Below, piece by piece: positions 8,101 to 17,508 of a DNA stretch of 64,000 nucleotides. The translations under genes were made by a program, and so were the position numbers. A model generated the notes under the pieces. That model saw only the letters and a list, made by a program, of their open reading frames with translations. It had not been told where the DNA came from and ran no database searches. The stretch is from UBA7672 sp040398425 (GTDB lineage: Bacteria; Pseudomonadota; Alphaproteobacteria; Caulobacterales; Hyphomonadaceae): contig JBBATZ010000012.1 in the NCBI GenBank assembly GCA_040398425.1, positions 1 through 64,000 of the forward strand, given 5' to 3'. Position 1 is the first letter of the stretch. Each line of letters begins with the position of its first letter.

Positions 8101-8721
8101 ATGCCCTCGCCGCGTCAGCCCAGGACTCGCACGCGAATGGCGCCCGAAGAGCGGCGCGGGCAGATCCTCGAATGCGCAGCACGCCTGATCACGTCTGAAG
8201 GGCTCGATGTCCTGAGCATGGAGCGCGTTGCGAACGAGGCCGGCGTCTCAAAGGCGCTGGTCTACGCTTACTTTGAAAGCAGGATGGGCTTGCTCGCACA
8301 ACTTCTTGAAGCCGATCTGAACCGGATTCAGACAGAACAGGCACGCGCCGCGCAGGGCGCTCAGACATTTCCTGAGCTGGTGAAGGCGACCACACATATC
8401 GCCCTTTCCGAAATAGAGCGGCGCGGGCCGCTTCTCCGCCGTCTTCTGAACGAACCGAGCCTGACTGGCGCCGTTGGACTGGTCCGGATGCGAGGGCATG
8501 ATGCAAATGCCCGGTACCTCGCCAGACGCATTCAGCGCGAGTTTGACATCACCTACGGCCAGGCCTTGAAGCTTACCGAAATCGGACTCGGGCTGACGAT
8601 TGCCGCAGGTGAACTGATCCAGCGTGGCGGCGCACTGAGAGAAGAGATCGAGGAGACGACCTGCGCCATGATCATTGGAGCGGTCCGCGCTGGCGCCGAA
8701 AAGATTCGCGCCCGAAGATAG
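8101..8721 (+). CDS. TetR/AcrR family transcriptional regulator
   Basis: A 206-residue TetR protein. The DNA-binding domain spans about residues 15-65, with LSMERVANEAGVSKALVYAY as recognition helix region, preceded by a basic proline-rich N-terminus. The C-terminal helices ending MIIGAVRAGAEKIRARR have no diagnostic ligand motif. The gene lies between a divergent exported VOC gene and a co-directional SDR gene that starts 52 bp after its stop. It is inferred to regulate one or both, probably by binding the TTGAC/GTCAA palindrome upstream. Confidence 0.88.
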   Translation: MPSPRQPRTRTRMAPEERRGQILECAARLITSEGLDVLSMERVANEAGVSKALVYAYFESRMGLLAQLLEADLNRIQTEQARAAQGAQTFPELVKATTHIALSEIERRGPLLRRLLNEPSLTGAVGLVRMRGHDANARYLARRIQREFDITYGQALKLTEIGLGLTIAAGELIQRGGALREEIEETTCAMIIGAVRAGAEKIRARR

Positions 8722-8773
8722 AGCAGGCGCCTCTCACTCAAACACCTTTCGGGATAGTCGAGGGAACAACACC

Positions 8774-9541
8774 ATGGATCTGGGTCTGAAGGGCAAGCGG
8801 GCGATCGTCACCGGCGCCACGAGAGGGATCGGCCGGGCCATCGCGCACAGTCTGGCAAACGAAGGGGTCGACGTCGCAATCTGCGCGCGGACTGAGTCAG
8901 GGGGCGCCGATACCTTGAATTCGTTGCGCGCGCTGGGCGTGCGCGCCTTCGGCGCTGCGCTTGATGTGCGCGACCGGGACGCCTTCATCAGCTGGCACGC
9001 TGCCGCCTCAGCGGAGTTAGGCGGCATCGATATCGCCATCTCGAACGTGTCTACGCGCCCTACCCTTTCGGGCGAAGAGGGGTGGCGGGAGGCATTTGAC
9101 ACGGACTTTCTTCAGCACATACGCTTTGCCGAGCTTTCCTTGCCCCTGCTCGCAGCGGGGAGGGATGCGTCGCTGCTGTTCGTTTCGTCGATTGCTGCGA
9201 CACTGATGGTGCTGCCCCCCGGCGAGAGCGCCTACGGCACAATGAAGGCTGCATTGATCTCATATATGGGCCAACATGCAGCGAAGCATGGACCCGCCGG
9301 CATCCGTGTAAACGCAGTCGCTCCGGGGCCGATTTTTTTCGAGGGCGGCGTATGGGATCAGATCCGCAAGCATCAGCCGGACCTGTTCAACCGCGCCGCC
9401 CAGATGAGCGCGCTGGGACGCCATGGCCGGCCTGAGGAAGTCGCCGACGCCATCACTTTCCTTGTCAGCCCACGAGCGGGCTTCGTCACTGGCGCGAACC
9501 TTCGCATTGATGGCGCGATGGTCAAGACGGTGAACCACTAG
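8774..9541 (+). CDS. SDR family NAD(P)-dependent oxidoreductase
   Basis: A 255-residue classical short-chain dehydrogenase. The cofactor glycine motif TGATRGIG is at residues 13-20 and the catalytic YxxxK at Y154/K158, preceded by serines 138-139. The C-terminal IRVNAVAPGPI and FVTGANLRIDGA segments are typical. The usual NNAG motif is replaced by ISNVS, which is tolerated in some members. It oxidises or reduces an alcohol/ketone of unknown identity. The start at 8774 is preferred over upstream starts because the SDR fold begins immediately (MDLGLKGKRAIVTG). It is probably co-transcribed with the preceding tetR gene and lies next to the PQQ dehydrogenase gene. Confidence 0.9.
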   Translation: MDLGLKGKRAIVTGATRGIGRAIAHSLANEGVDVAICARTESGGADTLNSLRALGVRAFGAALDVRDRDAFISWHAAASAELGGIDIAISNVSTRPTLSGEEGWREAFDTDFLQHIRFAELSLPLLAAGRDASLLFVSSIAATLMVLPPGESAYGTMKAALISYMGQHAAKHGPAGIRVNAVAPGPIFFEGGVWDQIRKHQPDLFNRAAQMSALGRHGRPEEVADAITFLVSPRAGFVTGANLRIDGAMVKTVNH

Positions 9542-9591
9542 GCAAGTGGCACAGTGAACTTCAGTCCCCGGGCAATCCTGAAGGCTAAAAC

Positions 9592-11487
9592 ATGATGCGG
9601 CATCAGCGCAGTGAGGTTTTTGCGGAGAGGGAACGACGTCCGCGCCGCTGGCGGATGCTTGCATCCGTGTGGGTGTTGCCAGCATTGCTGGCCGCATGCA
9701 TGCAGCAACCACAGCCCGCGACTGTTGCAACGGCCGCAATGCCGACAGCGTCTGGTGCCGCCATTTATGAACGGGCCTGTGCAACCTGTCACGATGGCGG
9801 ATCCATTCAGGCGCCCCGTCGCGAGTCGCTGGCCGCGCTAAGTCGCGAGCGCATTCTCGCGGCCATGACGACCGGGATCATGTCGGCGCAGGCCAGCAGC
9901 CTTTCGCCAGAGGAAAAAGTGACACTGGCCGCGTATCTCTCCGTCCCCAAAACGCAGGCAGGCGCTCCGGCAAGCCGCTGTACGGCAACGCCTGCGGCGG
10001 CATCTGCGCCGGGCAAGGTCTTCGACTGGGGGATGCGCCCTGAGAACTGGCGCGCTGTGGGCAAGGACCAGACCTCGGTCACCGCTGAAAATGCCAGCGA
10101 CCTGAAGCTCGCATGGGTCTTCGCCTTCCCCGGCTCGACGCGCTCGCGCGTGCAGCCAACGGTCGCGGGCGATGTCCTGTTCACTGCTGACCAGTTCGGA
10201 ACCGTCTACGCGCTGGACGCGGCAACAGGTTGCACCCGATGGACAGTTCAGTCGGCCAAGGAAATTCGTTCCCCGCTCATTATCGGTACAAATGCAGCTG
10301 GCCAGCCGGATGCACTCTATTTCGGTGACATTGCCGGACAGGTTCACGCAATCGATCTCGCCACACGACGGATTGTCTGGACCGTGCGCCCCGACGCGCA
10401 CCCTCAGGCAACGATCACCGGAGCAATGCGCCTGCATGAAGGGCGGCTCTACGTGCCGATCTGCTCGCTTGAGGTTGTTGCAGCGATGGATGGTGCCTAC
10501 GCCTGCTGCACGTTTCGTGGCGCGGTGGCGCCGCTTGACGCGAAGACGGGATCGACAGTCTGGAAGACGTACACCATTGCCGAGGACCCCAAGGTTCAAG
10601 GAACCAATCGTGCGGGCATAAATCAGGTCGGTCCTTCTGGCGCGCCCGTATGGTCAACACCAACAATCGATGAGAAGCGCGGTCGCCTGTATATCGGCAC
10701 AGGCGAGAACTACTCCCACCCAGCCACGACCACGAACGACGCGATCATGGCGCTCGACCTTTCATCGGGACAGATCGTCTGGAGATTCCAGGCGACGGAG
10801 AACGACGTCTGGAACGCTGCGTGCCCGTCAGGTCCCAACTGTCCGGTGAACACCGGACCGGACTACGATTTCGGCGCAGCGCCGATCCTCGTGGAATTGG
10901 CCGACGGTCGCGCCATCGTTCTTGCAGGCCAGAAGTCGGGCAATGTCTATGGTCTCGACCCTGACAAGGGTGGCGCGGTCATCTGGAAGACGAAACCCGG
11001 GCGGGGCGGAATCATGGGTGGCGTTCACTGGGGCATGGCTACGGATGGCAGGACGCTCTTTGTGCCTATCTCGGATCTCTCAGTTTATCCAAAAGACGCT
11101 CACTTGCCGCCTCAATCGGGTGTGCACGCGCTCGATGTCGCGACGGGAAAAGCCCTGTGGTCAACTGTCCTGCCGGACGTTTGCAACGGCGCAAAATGGC
11201 GCTGTTCGCCTGGCGTATCAGCGGCAGCGACCTTGGCCCCGGGAGTCGTATTTGGGGGCTCGCTTGACGGCACGCTGCGAGCATTCTCTGCGCGGGGTGG
11301 CGAGGTTCTCTGGACCTTTGACACCAATCGACAGTTCGAAGCCGTCAACGGCATTACGGGCAGCGGCGGATCAATCGACTCCAGCGGCCCGGTCGTTACC
11401 GGCAAGTTTGTCTACGCCACCTCTGGATATGACAAGTTTGGTCAGAAGGGCGGCAATCATCTGCTCGCCTTCAGTCTGGGCGACTGA
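9592..11487 (+). CDS. Cytochrome c / PQQ beta-propeller dehydrogenase lipoprotein, polyvinyl-alcohol dehydrogenase-like
   Basis: A 631-residue fused quinohemoprotein. A basic N-terminus and hydrophobic stretch end in the lipobox LAAC (C36), predicting an outer-face lipoprotein. Next comes a short cytochrome c domain with the haem motif CATCH at residues 63-67, then a PQQ-type beta-propeller with repeated AxDxxTGxxxW blades. A vicinal Cys-Cys in YACCTFRGAVAPLDA is the disulfide signature seen in polyvinyl-alcohol dehydrogenase-like proteins. Such enzymes oxidise secondary alcohols in the periplasm and pass electrons to the respiratory chain. The actual substrate is unknown. The start may be Met1, Met2 or Met22; the charged segment before Met22 favours an upstream one. 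No PQQ biosynthesis genes are in the window. Confidence 0.85.
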   Translation: MMRHQRSEVFAERERRPRRWRMLASVWVLPALLAACMQQPQPATVATAAMPTASGAAIYERACATCHDGGSIQAPRRESLAALSRERILAAMTTGIMSAQASSLSPEEKVTLAAYLSVPKTQAGAPASRCTATPAAASAPGKVFDWGMRPENWRAVGKDQTSVTAENASDLKLAWVFAFPGSTRSRVQPTVAGDVLFTADQFGTVYALDAATGCTRWTVQSAKEIRSPLIIGTNAAGQPDALYFGDIAGQVHAIDLATRRIVWTVRPDAHPQATITGAMRLHEGRLYVPICSLEVVAAMDGAYACCTFRGAVAPLDAKTGSTVWKTYTIAEDPKVQGTNRAGINQVGPSGAPVWSTPTIDEKRGRLYIGTGENYSHPATTTNDAIMALDLSSGQIVWRFQATENDVWNAACPSGPNCPVNTGPDYDFGAAPILVELADGRAIVLAGQKSGNVYGLDPDKGGAVIWKTKPGRGGIMGGVHWGMATDGRTLFVPISDLSVYPKDAHLPPQSGVHALDVATGKALWSTVLPDVCNGAKWRCSPGVSAAATLAPGVVFGGSLDGTLRAFSARGGEVLWTFDTNRQFEAVNGITGSGGSIDSSGPVVTGKFVYATSGYDKFGQKGGNHLLAFSLGD

Positions 11488-11502
11488 CGCCAGCTGGCAG
11501 GC

Positions 11503-12576
11503 TCATGCCCCTAGCGGGGCATGATCCAGGCGCGGCAGAACATGCCTGGCGACCAGGTCCGCTTCCGCAGCATGGGGGTAGCCGGAGAGGATGAATGCAT
11601 CGATGCCGATAGCGCGGTAGGCGTTGAGTTTCGCAACGACCTGATCGGGATCACCGACGATCGCGGCGCCGCAACCCGAGCGGGCTCTGCCGATTCCGGT
11701 CCAGAGATTGTCCTCGGCATACCCATCGGCGCTAGCCATATCCCGCAGTTCCGCTTGACGGCGCACGCCATAGGAGCCGCTATCGAGGGATCGCTCCCGA
11801 ATCCTGGCGCCTTCGGCGTCATCGAGCCGGCTCAGCAATCGCTCTGCGGCGAGCCGCGCTTCACCTTCGTTCTCTCGAACAACGACGTGCACGCGATAGC
11901 CGAATCTGAGCTTTCGGCCCCGCTTCTCCGCGCGCGCAGACAGATCGGACACAATGCCGCGGACAACATCCATCCGGTCCGGCCACATCAGGTAGACATC
12001 TGCCGCCTCGGCCGCCGCCTCTCGCGCGTCCTCGGACAGACCGCCAAAGTAGAAAGGCGGACGCTGGGAGGCGCCCTGCAACAGTCGGGGTGGGTCAAGC
12101 TTGAAGCGGTAGAACTCCCCGTCGATATCGACCGGCTGACCGCTCATCAGGGTCGCGAGAATATGCATGACCTCAATCGTGCGGCGATAACGGGGCGCGC
12201 TTGCGAGCGTTTCGCCAGGTAGATCGCTTGAGATCATGTTGATCGTCAGCCGACCATCCAGCATCTGGTTCAGGCTTGCCAATTGCCGGGCCAGTTGAGG
12301 TGGCCACATCTCGCCGCAGCGGATTGCCGCCAGGAGCCGCATGCGCTTCAGCATGGGCGCGAGGCCCGCCGCGAAGGCTATCGAATCGATACCGAGCGCA
12401 TAGCCCGAGGGCAGAAGCAGATTGTCGAACCCGCCCGCCTCGGCTGCGAGTGCGATTGTGCGGCAGTGCTCGAAGCTTGATACAAGCCTGGAATCGGGCA
12501 CGCCCAGAAACTCATAGTCGTCATCGCATAGCGCGCTGAACCATGAGACCTCGCAGGGCACGGGAGCTTCAGTCAT
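11503..12576 (-). CDS. LLM-class flavin-dependent monooxygenase (SsuD-like)
   Basis: A 357-residue luciferase-like protein. Features of the SsuD/alkanesulfonate monooxygenase branch are visible: AAEAGGFDNLLLPSG, the central QLASLNQMLDGRLTINMISS, and the later YRRTIEVMHILATLMSG. It would use reduced FMN and O2 to oxidise a small organic compound, possibly an alkanesulfonate or ketone. No flavin reductase or sulfonate transporter lies nearby. The start at 12576 is chosen because its ATGA overlaps the stop of the upstream aldo/keto reductase gene, which implies translational coupling; an in-frame ATG at 12618 would overlap that gene more. Confidence 0.87.
   Translation of the reverse strand: MTEAPVPCEVSWFSALCDDDYEFLGVPDSRLVSSFEHCRTIALAAEAGGFDNLLLPSGYALGIDSIAFAAGLAPMLKRMRLLAAIRCGEMWPPQLARQLASLNQMLDGRLTINMISSDLPGETLASAPRYRRTIEVMHILATLMSGQPVDIDGEFYRFKLDPPRLLQGASQRPPFYFGGLSEDAREAAAEAADVYLMWPDRMDVVRGIVSDLSARAEKRGRKLRFGYRVHVVVRENEGEARLAAERLLSRLDDAEGARIRERSLDSGSYGVRRQAELRDMASADGYAEDNLWTGIGRARSGCGAAIVGDPDQVVAKLNAYRAIGIDAFILSGYPHAAEADLVARHVLPRLDHAPLGA
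11504..11523. terminator. Perfect hairpin between convergent genes
   Basis: CATGCCCC-tagc-GGGGCATG is a perfect 8-bp stem with a 4-nt loop. It sits where the quinoprotein gene and the convergent flavin monooxygenase gene meet and overlaps the stop codon of the latter. There is no T-tract, so it may act as a weak bidirectional terminator or only as an mRNA 3' end stabiliser. Confidence 0.35.
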
Positions 12577-13475
12577 GGCAGCTTCTCTCCTCGCGAGGCA
12601 ACGAGCACCGAATACCATTCAGCGCGGCTGAAGCTAACTTTGAACGCGTCGCGCGCCTCAAGAATTCGCGACGGCGACTGTGACCCTACAATAGGAATTG
12701 GGCGCGCCGGATGCGTCATCACCCAGGCCAGAGCGGCAGCGCTGGTTGAAACGCCCGCTCGCTCAGCGACCGGAGCAAGCGCTGACACGACCCCAACTGC
12801 TCTGCTGGAAGTATCAGTCAGCAGTCGGCCACCGCCGAGCGGCGACCAGGCCAGCACAACAAGGTCGCGTTCCATCGCCTGATCGAGCACGCCATCCGAA
12901 AAAGCATCGATGGCCAGCGGGGACAATTCGGGCTGCGTGGTGACAAGGGGAAACGGCATGTGCGCCATCAGCGCTGCCGCCTGGGTGACAGAATGATTGG
13001 ATATTCCTGCTTCACGAATCTTTCCAGCCTGGCGCAAACGGTCCAGCGCACCGGCGACCTCCGCGGGATGTACGAGCGAATCCGGGCGGTGGATCTGGTA
13101 GAGATCGATGGTCTCCACGTTCAGCCGCTTGAGAGACGCCTCACAGGCCTTGATCAGATACGCCGCGCTGGAGTTATAGGGCGTTCCCATCTCGATGCCG
13201 CCCTTGGTGGCAAGCACCAACCGGTGGCGCAGGCCAGGCGCGTCGGCCAGGACGCGTCCGAGCAGTTGCTCTGCGGCGCCAAACGCCTCGCCATTGTCAG
13301 GACCGTAGATGTCGGCGGTATCAAACAGGTCCAGTCCCGCCTCAAGCGCGGCCTCGGCACGTTCGCGTGCCGCTGCGACGTCAAGCCCCTTGAACCGCCA
13401 CATGCCCCACGCAATCGGCGGTACAGAAAGCCCGCCCTTGCCCAGCGGACGACGAGCGTGGGAAGTAGGCTGCAT
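12573..13475 (-). CDS. Aldo/keto reductase (YdhF-type)
   Basis: A 300-residue TIM-barrel NAD(P)H-dependent oxidoreductase. The tetrad is visible: D52 and Y57 in DTADIYG, K91 in ATKGG, and H129 in YQIHRPD. It reduces aldehydes or ketones (or oxidises an aldose). The start at 13475 (MQPTSHARRPLG) places the barrel at the expected position; the much longer open frame up to 13685 overlaps the divergent gene and has no family support. The gene is the first of a two-gene unit with the flavin monooxygenase and is divergent from the Gfo/Idh/MocA gene, with 50 bp between them. Confidence 0.88.
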   Translation of the reverse strand: MQPTSHARRPLGKGGLSVPPIAWGMWRFKGLDVAAARERAEAALEAGLDLFDTADIYGPDNGEAFGAAEQLLGRVLADAPGLRHRLVLATKGGIEMGTPYNSSAAYLIKACEASLKRLNVETIDLYQIHRPDSLVHPAEVAGALDRLRQAGKIREAGISNHSVTQAAALMAHMPFPLVTTQPELSPLAIDAFSDGVLDQAMERDLVVLAWSPLGGGRLLTDTSSRAVGVVSALAPVAERAGVSTSAAALAWVMTHPARPIPIVGSQSPSRILEARDAFKVSFSRAEWYSVLVASRGEKLP

Positions 13476-13525
13476 CGGTTCACTCACTTTCAGTATCCTG
13501 TGCACACGATAGAGGTTCTTCCGGC

Positions 13526-14614
13526 ATGACTGCTCTTCGCTTCGGGATTGTTGGCGCTGGCATGATGGCCAGGGAGCATATTCGCAATCTGAAGCTTGTC
13601 GATGACGTGCGCGTCGCAGCGCTTGCTGATCCTGTCCAGAGTTCACTGGACGCCAGCATTGCAGAGATCGGTCACGACACTCCAACCTTTGTTGACGCTG
13701 CGGCGATGGTGCGCGGCGCAGCGCTTGATGCCGTCATCGTCTGTTCTCCGAACTTCACCCACCGCGCCGTGCTTGAGCCATTGCTTGACGCTGGCTGTCA
13801 TATTCTCTGCGAAAAACCTCTGTGCACGACACTCGACGACGCGCGCTGGGTTGTTGAACGAGCGGCCAAAAGTCGCTCCGTCTTCTGGACCGCCATGGAG
13901 TATCGGTTCATGCCTCCGGTAAAGGCATTCATCGAGGATATCCATGCCGGGTCGATCGGGCGGCTGGTAATGCTTTCAATCCGCGAACATCGGTTTCCTT
14001 TCCTGGTGAAAGTGGGCGACTGGAACCGGTTCAATCGCAACACGGGTGGGACCATGGTGGAGAAGTGCTGCCACTTCTTCGATCTCATGCGTACGATCGT
14101 ACGTTCCGAGCCGGTCAGCGTCTTCTGCTCGGGGGCGATGGACGTGAACCACATTGACGAGCGCTACGATGGCGAGCGTCCGGACATCATCGACAACAGC
14201 TTCACCGTGATCACGTTCGCCAATGGGGTACGGGCCATGCTTGATCTGTCGATGTTCGCGGAAGGATCGGAAGAACAGGAGGCTTTGACGGCGGTCGGCG
14301 ATGCAGCGAAGCTGGAGGCATTCATTCCTTCAGGTGACCTCGTGCATTCCACGCGCACACCCTATGGCCAGCCAAAGCGCGCGACCCGGCGACACGTCGA
14401 TGTCGATGAGGCGGCGCTCGCTGCAGGAACTCACCATGGGTCGGTCTACTATCAGTTACTCGCCTTTCTCGACGCAGTTCGCAATCGCGGACCTGTCATG
14501 GTGACGGCTGACGACGGGCTCCGCGCGGTCGCTGTTGGGGTCGCTGCAGAGCTAAGCATTCGCGAGAAGCGTGTGGTGACGATGGCCGAGCTGGGATTTC
14601 CGCAACCGACATGA
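13526..14614 (+). CDS. Gfo/Idh/MocA family oxidoreductase
   Basis: A 362-residue NAD(P)-dependent dehydrogenase. The Rossmann motif GIVGAGMMAREHI is at the N-terminus and the EKP motif (CEKPLCTT) at residues 96-98, with a C-terminal alpha/beta domain of GFO_IDH_MocA_C type. Members oxidise sugars, inositols or sugar acids. It is followed 66 bp later by an MFS permease and then by a sodium/solute symporter, so it is probably part of a sugar or sugar-derivative catabolic unit; the exact substrate is not evident. Confidence 0.9.
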   Translation: MTALRFGIVGAGMMAREHIRNLKLVDDVRVAALADPVQSSLDASIAEIGHDTPTFVDAAAMVRGAALDAVIVCSPNFTHRAVLEPLLDAGCHILCEKPLCTTLDDARWVVERAAKSRSVFWTAMEYRFMPPVKAFIEDIHAGSIGRLVMLSIREHRFPFLVKVGDWNRFNRNTGGTMVEKCCHFFDLMRTIVRSEPVSVFCSGAMDVNHIDERYDGERPDIIDNSFTVITFANGVRAMLDLSMFAEGSEEQEALTAVGDAAKLEAFIPSGDLVHSTRTPYGQPKRATRRHVDVDEAALAAGTHHGSVYYQLLAFLDAVRNRGPVMVTADDGLRAVAVGVAAELSIREKRVVTMAELGFPQPT

Positions 14615-14680
14615 CGGTCGAACCGTCCAGACGAGTCTGATTAAGCGTCGAGCTCAGTCGACAAAACGCAGGGGATCGCG

Positions 14681-15949
14681 ATGCAGACGCCGATAACAGG
14701 GATTGAGCGCTCAGGGGACCGTCTTCGCTGGATCGCGTTGATCCTGGTCTTCGGCGCGGCCATGATCAACTACATTGACCGTCAGGCCATCGCCCTGCTC
14801 AAGCCAACGCTCGAGGTCGAGTTTGGCTGGAGCGATCTTGATTACGCGCACATCGTGTCGGGCTTCCAGCTTGCTACGGCGGCGTCAATGCTGGCGGCCG
14901 GCTGGTTCGTGGATCGGCTCGGCCTTCGCGTTGGCTACGCGATCGGGGTCAGCGCCTGGAGCCTTGCGGGAATCGCGCATGCGCTCGTGACGTCCGTGGC
15001 GGGATTCGTGGGCGTTCGCATCGCGCTGGGCGTTGCCGAAGCCGTCAACACGCCGGCCGCAGTCAAGACAGTTGCGACCTGGTTCCATGGCAGTGATCGG
15101 TCGGTCGCGCTTGGCATCATGAACATGGCGCCAAACATCGGCGCAGTTGCAACGCCACTCATCGTTCCAGCGCTCGCGATTACCCTTGGTTGGCAAATGG
15201 CCTTCGTGACGACGGGTGCGTTGGGGTTCGTCTGGCTGGTGGCATGGCTGCTTCTGCCACGCCCTGTCCAGGTTGCGGGGACGCATGTTGAGACTGAGGC
15301 GAGATCACCCACTGGCATCCGTAGTCTGCGCAGCATACTGACCAACCGAAACGCGTGGGCTTTCGCGATTGCGAAGCTGCTGACGGATTTCGTGTGGGCG
15401 TTCCTTCTTTTCTGGGGACCCGACCTCTTCAACAAGCGATACGGGCTCGACACAGCGGGCCTCGCTCTCCCCGTAGCCACGATCTTCGTTATGGCGGCGG
15501 CGGGCTCGATCTTCGGGGGATGGCTTTCCGGGCGCTTGTTGCGTTCCGGGCGCAGCCTGGACGTTGCGCGCAAGACGCCCATGCTGATTTCCGCAATCGC
15601 AGCGCTGCCCGTCCCTCTCATGCTGCTGGCGCCAAACCTTTGGGTAGGTGTTGGGCTACTGGGCCTTACGTTGGCAGCGCACCAGTGCTTCTCTGCAAAT
15701 CTTTTCGGGCTTGCCACCGACATGTTCCCGACCCGCATGATCGGCGTCGTGATCGGGTTCGGCGCGACATTCGGCAATCTGAGCGGTCTGGCGATGCTGG
15801 AGCTGACGGGCTTCGTTCTGGATAGCACCGGGTCGTATCTCCCAATGCTGCTCCTGTGCGCAGGCGGATACGCGAGCGCCTTGCTCTCCATTGTGCTGAT
15901 GGTTCCAAGTATCGACTCGGCCAGGCCCGATGAGCCGCCCGGAGGCTGA
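14681..15949 (+). CDS. MFS transporter (ACS/hexuronate-type)
   Basis: A 422-residue membrane protein with about 12 hydrophobic segments. The opening TM1 with INYIDRQAIALLKP and the following EFGWSDLDYAHIVSGFQLA resemble the anion:cation symporter (ACS) branch of the major facilitator superfamily, which carries hexuronates, tartrate and similar organic acids. The gene follows the Gfo/Idh/MocA dehydrogenase gene on the same strand, so the pair may import and oxidise the same compound. Substrate is inferred only at branch level. Confidence 0.88.
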   Translation: MQTPITGIERSGDRLRWIALILVFGAAMINYIDRQAIALLKPTLEVEFGWSDLDYAHIVSGFQLATAASMLAAGWFVDRLGLRVGYAIGVSAWSLAGIAHALVTSVAGFVGVRIALGVAEAVNTPAAVKTVATWFHGSDRSVALGIMNMAPNIGAVATPLIVPALAITLGWQMAFVTTGALGFVWLVAWLLLPRPVQVAGTHVETEARSPTGIRSLRSILTNRNAWAFAIAKLLTDFVWAFLLFWGPDLFNKRYGLDTAGLALPVATIFVMAAAGSIFGGWLSGRLLRSGRSLDVARKTPMLISAIAALPVPLMLLAPNLWVGVGLLGLTLAAHQCFSANLFGLATDMFPTRMIGVVIGFGATFGNLSGLAMLELTGFVLDSTGSYLPMLLLCAGGYASALLSIVLMVPSIDSARPDEPPGG

Positions 15950-16062
15950 CGCGCCCCTCGCACTTCCAGGATCGGTGCGGTCATGGCGCGACCCAATACG
16001 CGCTAGGCGGTCTATCACTTGTCGATTACGGTCAGCGATCGGGTAGTGCGGAGGGATGAGGC

Positions 16063-17508
16063 TTGCAGAACAGTGTCATACAGTGGGCCGTGTTTATCGG
16101 CTTGACGCTCGCCATGGCTCTCGTAACGGCATGGCAAGTGCGCCGCATGGGTGGCCGCTCGTCCGATTCAAATCGCGAGTTCTTTCTTGCCGGTGGGAAC
16201 CTGACCTGGCCGTTCGTGGCAGGCTCGATAACGCTCACCAATCTCTCGACAGATCAGCTCGTAGGAATGAATGGCAACCAGATGTTGTTGCTGGCGTGGT
16301 GGGAGCTGTCGGCGATCGCAGGGCTCCTGATGCTCTGTTTCATCTTCCTGCCGATCTACTACCGTAACAACTGCACCACCACGACAGAGCTTCTGGAACG
16401 AAAGTACGGTTCGAAGTATCTTCGCGCCAGCGTCTCCATTCTGTTCCTGCTCGGCAATGTTTTCATCTACCTGCCGATAATGCTCTACACGAGCTCCCTG
16501 TTCCTGAAGACGCTCCTCGGCATCGACGTTCCGCTTGTCGTGATCGGAGGGGTTCTCGCAGTTATTGGCGCGGGTTATGCGATTTCAGGCGGACTGCGCG
16601 CGGTTGCAGTCTACGACACCATTTCCGGCGTCGGGGTGCTCGGATTAGCTGCACTCGTCGTCGTGCTTTCGCTTGCCGCCATCAATTTCGATTTTTCCGG
16701 TATTCCCATGGAACGACTTTCCATGATTGGCGACGAGACATCACCGATACCCTGGCCCACGCTGCTGACCGGCATGATCTTCATTCAGATGTTCTACTGG
16801 AGCACAAACCAGACCATCACGCAGCGAGCGATGGCTTCCCCTTCGCTTCGCGAGGGACAGAAAGGCGTGCTTGCCGCAACGGTGATCCGCATCATCTTCA
16901 TACCGGCGATCGTGGTCGTGCCCGGCGTTGTCGCCTTCAAACTTCTGGGACCGCTTGGCGACCAGACCTACAGCCGCATCGTGGACGCCGTTCTGCCGGG
17001 GTGGCTGTCGGGGGCGTTCGCCGCGTTCATGGCCGCAGCGGTGCTGACGAGCTACACTTCCGTCCTGAATTCTTCGGTCACGCTGTACGTTTGCGATCTG
17101 CACGAGAAGTTTCTCAAGTCGACGCCAAATGTAGCGCGACTGAATACCGTGATCTCCCTCGTCTTCATGGTGCTATCGATCCTGTTGGTGCCTGTGTATT
17201 CTGGCGCAGCATCGATCATAAACCTTGTCCAGCAACTCAATGGCCTGTTGTCGATGCCGATCCTTTCCGCGTTCATTCTCGGACTTGCTTTCGGCAATGT
17301 CGACGCGCGAGCGGCCATGGCGTCGCTTGTCTTCGGCACCAGCCTCTATGCGTACTTCACGTTTGTCTGGACGCCGATCCACTATATCCATCTGATGGTG
17401 ATTACGCTGTTTGCGTGCATCGGATTTGGACTGTTGGTGAATGCCATCGTCTTCCGGCGCGTGGCGACGTTGCCATTCCTGAAGCGAAAGGCAGCTGCCG
17501 GCGCCTAG
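16063..17508 (+). CDS. SSS family sodium/solute symporter, probably sugar
   Basis: A 481-residue solute:sodium symporter (SLC5-like) with about 13-14 hydrophobic segments. Typical features are REFFLAGGNLTWPFVAGSIT, SITLTNLSTDQLVGMNG and the SGGLRAVAVYDTISGVG core. The start is TTG at 16063, preceded 8 bp upstream by GGAGGG; a nearby ATG at 16056 is in another frame. It overlaps the convergent galM gene by 4 bp and neighbours alpha- and beta-galactosidase genes, so it is inferred to import galactose or galactosides with Na+, like SGLT-type transporters. Confidence 0.87.
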   Translation: MQNSVIQWAVFIGLTLAMALVTAWQVRRMGGRSSDSNREFFLAGGNLTWPFVAGSITLTNLSTDQLVGMNGNQMLLLAWWELSAIAGLLMLCFIFLPIYYRNNCTTTTELLERKYGSKYLRASVSILFLLGNVFIYLPIMLYTSSLFLKTLLGIDVPLVVIGGVLAVIGAGYAISGGLRAVAVYDTISGVGVLGLAALVVVLSLAAINFDFSGIPMERLSMIGDETSPIPWPTLLTGMIFIQMFYWSTNQTITQRAMASPSLREGQKGVLAATVIRIIFIPAIVVVPGVVAFKLLGPLGDQTYSRIVDAVLPGWLSGAFAAFMAAAVLTSYTSVLNSSVTLYVCDLHEKFLKSTPNVARLNTVISLVFMVLSILLVPVYSGAASIINLVQQLNGLLSMPILSAFILGLAFGNVDARAAMASLVFGTSLYAYFTFVWTPIHYIHLMVITLFACIGFGLLVNAIVFRRVATLPFLKRKAAAGA

